Under the pieces are notes generated by a model. The model saw only the letters and a program-made list of their open reading frames with translations. It searched no databases and had not been told where the DNA came from. A stretch of 51,377 bases of DNA, from positions 1 through 51,377 of the forward strand of contig JBOGDS010000022.1 of the NCBI GenBank assembly GCA_050743075.1, written 5' to 3'. Within the stretch, counting starts at the first letter, position 1. Every line of letters starts with the position of its first letter. This document shows positions 48,053 through 51,377 of the stretch, in pieces. Origin of the DNA: JBOGDS01 sp050743075 (lineage in GTDB: Bacteria; Actinomycetota; Actinomycetes; Jiangellales; Jiangellaceae). The position numbers were made by a program, and so were the translations under genes.

Positions 48053-48339
48053 GCTACGTGGACGGCGTCGACACCGTGCGGATGACGGCGCGGGTCCACG
48101 GTCGTGTGCAAGGCGTCGGCTTCCGCTGGTTCGTTCGACGCGCCGCCCAAGACCTCGAGCTGGCCGGGCGTGCGACGAACCTTCCGGATGGCACGGTCGA
48201 GGTCGTGGCCGAAGGGCCTCGCGACGCCTGTGAGCGCCTGGTCGACACTCTGCACGGCGATGCCGTGCCCGGCCATGTCGACCAGGTGACCCTCGGGTGG
48301 TCCCCGTCGAGCGGCCTGCGCGGATTCGCCGTAGAATGA
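48049..48339 (+). CDS. acyP: Acylphosphatase
   Basis: 96 aa. GRVQGVGFRWFVRRAAQDLE has the catalytic Arg in the phosphate cradle, and LAGRATNLPDGTVEVVAEGP the catalytic Asn. GTG 48049 overlaps the mutM stop (GTGA); ATG 48082 would give an 86-residue protein of more usual length. Confidence 0.93.
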   Translation: MSYVDGVDTVRMTARVHGRVQGVGFRWFVRRAAQDLELAGRATNLPDGTVEVVAEGPRDACERLVDTLHGDAVPGHVDQVTLGWSPSSGLRGFAVE

Positions 48340-48491
48340 CCGCCCATGAGCTGCGGCATCGTGACCGCAGTGTGACCTATTGACCCGTTCGCGTGAGGGT
48401 GCGACCCTGGTGTAAGCGGCTCGACGCCCCGGTTGACGGTGAGGCTGTCCCGCCCCGTCGAACTCTCGCATTCATGTGGAGGAAGTCTGCA

Positions 48492-48692
48492 ATGGCAAAG
48501 GCGATCCTCGGATACGTCGGCGGTCCTGATCCCCGGCTGGTCACCGAGGTGAGGTTGCTCCGTCGGCGTGTCCACGATCTCGAGGCCGAGATCCGCAGGC
48601 TCCGGGCCGAGAACGATGCTCTCGTCGAGACCATCGATGCCGGCCCGGTCGTGCTCGACGACGTGCCCGCTCCGGAGCCCGTGCTGGCCTGA
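48492..48692 (+). CDS. Conserved actinobacterial coiled-coil protein, 66 aa
   Basis: MAKAILGYVGGPDPRLVTEV starts a short protein with a heptad region (RLLRRRVHDLEAEIRRLRAE, about 21-40) and an acidic/proline tail. Similar small proteins lie between acyP and smc in other actinomycetes; function unknown. GAGGAAG precedes ATG 48492. The 152 bp before it (48340-48491) show no other feature; after it CGGCCGC/GCGGCCG form a small hairpin near 48705-48725. Confidence 0.8.
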   Translation: MAKAILGYVGGPDPRLVTEVRLLRRRVHDLEAEIRRLRAENDALVETIDAGPVVLDDVPAPEPVLA

Positions 48693-48838
48693 GGGCCCGA
48701 CGTCGGCCGCACAGACGGCGGCCGCGACCCGCGCTCGCGCGGCGTGGTGTCAGTACGCCCAGAGCCGGGTCGGGTGCCGGGTAGGCTGCGGCTAGCTTCC
48801 CCGGCGGTCGACCTGTCAGCTCACCAGAGAGTTCGCGC

Positions 48839-51377
48839 GTGCACCTGAAGAGCTTGACGCTGCGGGGGTTCAAGTCCTTCGCGTCGTCGACGACCCTGTA
48901 CTTCGAGCCGGGCATCACCTGCGTGGTCGGTCCCAACGGCTCGGGCAAGTCGAACGTCGTCGACGCGCTCGCCTGGGTGATGGGCGAGCAGGGCGCCAAG
49001 AGTCTGCGCGGTGGCCGGATGGAGGACGTGATCTTCGCCGGCACGGCCGGCCGGCCTGCCCTGGGTCGGGCCGAGGTGGTGCTCACGATCGACAACACCG
49101 ACGGCGTGCTCCCGATCGAGTACTCCGAGGTGACGATCTCGCGGACGATGTTCCGCAACGGCGGCTCGGAGTACGCGATCAACGGACAGGTGTGTCGCCT
49201 CCTCGACGTGCAGGAGCTCCTTTCCGACTCCGGGATCGGCCGCGAGATGCACGTCGTCGTCGGCCAGGGACAGCTCGACTCGATCCTCAGCGCAACCCCG
49301 GAGGACCGGCGCGGCTTCGTCGAGGAAGCCGCCGGGGTTCTCAAGCACCGCAAGCGCAAGGAGAAGGCCCTGCGCAAGCTGGAGGCGATGCAGGCAAACC
49401 TGACCCGGGTGCAGGACCTCACCGCCGAGCTACGCCGCCAGCTCGGACCGTTGGGCAAGCAGGCCGAGATCGCTCGTCGCGCCGTGGTCATCCAAGCCGA
49501 CCTGCGCGACGCGAGACTACGTCTGCTGGCCGACGACCTCGTCCAGGCCACCGTGGAGCTCGACCAGGAGATCGCCGACGAGACCGCCCTGCGATCCCGG
49601 CAGGCGGAGGTGGCCGCGACGCTGGATCAGGCCCGGCAGGGCGAGGCCCGATTGGAGGCCGAGGTCCGCGACACCGCGCCCCGGCTGGCCCAGACCCAGG
49701 AGTCCTGGTACCGCCTCGCCGGCCTGAAGGAGCGGGTCCGCGGCACGGCGTCACTCGCAGCGGAGCGGGTGCGACACCTGACTGCGCCACGCGACGAGGG
49801 GCAGGCCGGCCGCGAACCGGAGGAGATCGCCCAGGAGGCAGCAGCAGTACGGGCTCAGGAAGCCGAGCTCGCGGCCCAGACCGCCGACGCCTGCAAGGTG
49901 CTCGAGGCGGCGCTGGGTGGCCGTCGGGAGGCGGAGGCCGCGGCCGAGGCGGAGGAGCGCCGGCTGGCCGCCTTGGTTCGAGCCGCCGCTGACCATCGCG
50001 AGGGGCTGGCCCGGCTCATCGGGCAGCTGGATGGGCTGCGCCGCCGCGCGGTCGCCGCCGAGGCCGACCTCGATCGGCTCACCGCCGCACGCGAGGAGGC
50101 GCAGCACCGGACCACGGAGGCCGAACGCCAGTTCACGGTGCTGGAGACGACCATCGCCGGGCTCTCGGTCGGCGAGCAGGGTCTGGACGCCGAGCACGAG
50201 CGGTTCCAGGCCGGGCTCGACGACGCCGAGGCCGCTCTGGCGGCTCTGCGCGACGAGGAGCGGGCCGCCGAGCGGGAACGGGCCGCGCTGGCCGCCCGCT
50301 GCGAGGCACTGGAGTTGGGACTGACCCGGCGGGACGGCTCAGCCGCGCTGCTCGCGGCCGGTGACCGGATCTCCGGGCTGCTCGGGTCGGTGGCAGCCCT
50401 GGTGTCCGTCGAGCCGGGATGGGAGCCCGCGGTCGCCACGGCGTTGGGCGCGTCCGCGGATGCAGTCGCCGTCGGAACGGTCGACGACGCGGTCGCCGCG
50501 CTGCGCCTGTTGCACGAGGACGATCTGGGCCGGGCCGGGTTGCTGGTCGGCGACGCGCCGTACGACGACCCGGGGGAGTGGCCGACGCTGCCGACGGGGC
50601 TGCGCTACGTGGTCGACCTCGTCGTGGCGGCCGCCGAGCTGCGCCCGGCGCTGTGCCGGTTGCTTCGCGGCGTCGTTGCGGTCGACGACCTGCCCGCCGC
50701 CCGAGCCCTGGTCGAGGAGCTCCCCGATCTTGTTGCGGTGACACCAGACGGCGATCTGCTCGGGCGCGGCCACGGCTTCGGCGGCTCGTCGAGTGCCCCG
50801 AGCGTTCTGGAGGTGCAGGCCGCGGTCGACGACGCCGCCGACCGGCTGGCGGATGCGACAGGACGGGCCGAAGACCTGGGCCGCCGCCTGCGCGCGGCCG
50901 AGCATCACCGGGACGACGCGGCCGGACGGGTCACGGCCGCCCTGTCGAGGTTGCACGAGTCCGACGCAGAGCTGTCGGCGGTAGCCCAGCAGCTGGGCGA
51001 GCTGGGCCACGTCGCCCGATCGGCCGCCGCCGAAGCCGAGCGGCTGGTGGCGGCCGTCGCTGACGCCGAGGCGGCTCGCGACCGTGACCTCGCCGTGCTG
51101 GCCGAGCCGGAGGCCAGGGTGGCCGCCGCCGAGGCTGCGGGCGACACGGATCCCGAGCCGTCCACCGACGAGCGCGACCGGCTCGCACGGGCCACCCGCG
51201 ATGCGCGGCAGGCCGAGACCGAGGCCAGGCTGGCGTTGCGGACCGGCGAGGAGAGGGTGCGCGCGCTGGCCGGGCGCGCGGAAGCCCTGGAGCGCGCGGC
51301 CCGCAGTGAACAGGATGCGCGGGCGCTGGCCACCGCGCGGGCGGAGCGCCGCGCCCGCGACGCCGGCGCCGCAGCCG
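48839..51377 (+). CDS. smc: Chromosome segregation SMC ATPase (3' end outside window)
   Basis: At least 846 codons, open to the window end. The N-terminal head is HLKSLTLRGFKSFASSTTLY with Walker A VVGPNGSGKSNVVDAL, GRAEVVLTIDNTDG, and the Q-loop region REMHVVVGQGQLDSIL followed by EEAAGVLKHRKRKEKAL. A long Ala/Glu/Arg coiled coil follows, then the hinge (ISGLLGSVAALVSVEPGWEP to AGLLVGDAP, about residues 508-575), then the returning coil. The ABC signature and Walker B lie beyond the window. GTG 48839 is the standard start. Confidence 0.97.
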   Translation, partial: MHLKSLTLRGFKSFASSTTLYFEPGITCVVGPNGSGKSNVVDALAWVMGEQGAKSLRGGRMEDVIFAGTAGRPALGRAEVVLTIDNTDGVLPIEYSEVTISRTMFRNGGSEYAINGQVCRLLDVQELLSDSGIGREMHVVVGQGQLDSILSATPEDRRGFVEEAAGVLKHRKRKEKALRKLEAMQANLTRVQDLTAELRRQLGPLGKQAEIARRAVVIQADLRDARLRLLADDLVQATVELDQEIADETALRSRQAEVAATLDQARQGEARLEAEVRDTAPRLAQTQESWYRLAGLKERVRGTASLAAERVRHLTAPRDEGQAGREPEEIAQEAAAVRAQEAELAAQTADACKVLEAALGGRREAEAAAEAEERRLAALVRAAADHREGLARLIGQLDGLRRRAVAAEADLDRLTAAREEAQHRTTEAERQFTVLETTIAGLSVGEQGLDAEHERFQAGLDDAEAALAALRDEERAAERERAALAARCEALELGLTRRDGSAALLAAGDRISGLLGSVAALVSVEPGWEPAVATALGASADAVAVGTVDDAVAALRLLHEDDLGRAGLLVGDAPYDDPGEWPTLPTGLRYVVDLVVAAAELRPALCRLLRGVVAVDDLPAARALVEELPDLVAVTPDGDLLGRGHGFGGSSSAPSVLEVQAAVDDAADRLADATGRAEDLGRRLRAAEHHRDDAAGRVTAALSRLHESDAELSAVAQQLGELGHVARSAAAEAERLVAAVADAEAARDRDLAVLAEPEARVAAAEAAGDTDPEPSTDERDRLARATRDARQAETEARLALRTGEERVRALAGRAEALERAARSEQDARALATARAERRARDAGAAA

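Noticed and set aside
1..51377. CRISPR arrays, prophage, integrase or insertion sequences
   Set aside because: I looked for regularly spaced repeats, transposase/integrase motifs and long terminal repeats and saw none; only short palindromes and decayed genes mark mobility.

Overview
The window is a contiguous stretch of a high-GC actinobacterial chromosome. Supporting this are the strong G/C third-position bias, abundant GTG starts, many ATGA/GTGA gene overlaps, apparent leaderless genes, an HU protein with a Lys/Ala-rich tail, F420-pathway cofC, and the recG-rsmD-coaD-DUF177-rpmF-rnc-mutM-acyP-smc order usual in actinomycetes. I cannot fix the genus; a Jiangella- or Nocardioides-like organism would fit.

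Layout. 1-543 is the C-terminus of a GGDEF protein. 577-11862 is a scattered branched-chain amino acid and serine block: ilvB-ilvN-ilvC, serA, leuB, ilvE and a citramalate-synthase-type gene (cimA), with a serine hydrolase on the other strand. ilvB has a leader peptide rich in Ile/Val/Leu codons and a terminator hairpin; cimA has a similar but weaker arrangement. 11898-15095 is an accessory patch: a decayed MNT/HepT toxin-antitoxin pair, an NAD-binding reductase, an intact AbrB/RelE-like pair, a glycosylase-family gene and a VapB remnant. 15212-22573 (minus) is a LacI-controlled sugar operon: regulator, lipoprotein, two permeases, a GH130 phosphorylase and a secreted six-hairpin-like protein, with two 14-bp operators 21 bp apart.

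22697-25422 holds an FAH-family gene, gltX, tRNA-Gln and tRNA-Glu. 25504-28191 is a second accessory patch: the collapsed remains of a divergent LysE/LysR pair, a Phd/VapC pair, and a hydrolase-TetR operon with its operator. 28317-31180 is an IclR (NdgR-like) regulator divergent from leuCD over a 27-bp operator. 31354-38884 contains HU, cofC with a small cold-shock-like partner, plsC-gpsA, a divergent trans-sulfuration-type enzyme and ddl, DUF3515, an Lrp-type RAM protein and thiL. 38922-51377 is the ribosome/RNA/DNA-maintenance cluster from rpmB and the DAK2 kinase to smc, which runs off the window.

The least explained signal is a family of four ~50-58 bp intergenic inverted repeats built on TGATC, with loops of 26-30 nt. 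They lie between ilvN and ilvC, after gltX, after leuD, and between rpmB and the DAK2 gene. In two of them the upstream gene's stop codon is part of the repeat. A second pattern is that six genes have a -10-like hexamer exactly 7 nt before the start codon, suggesting leaderless transcripts.
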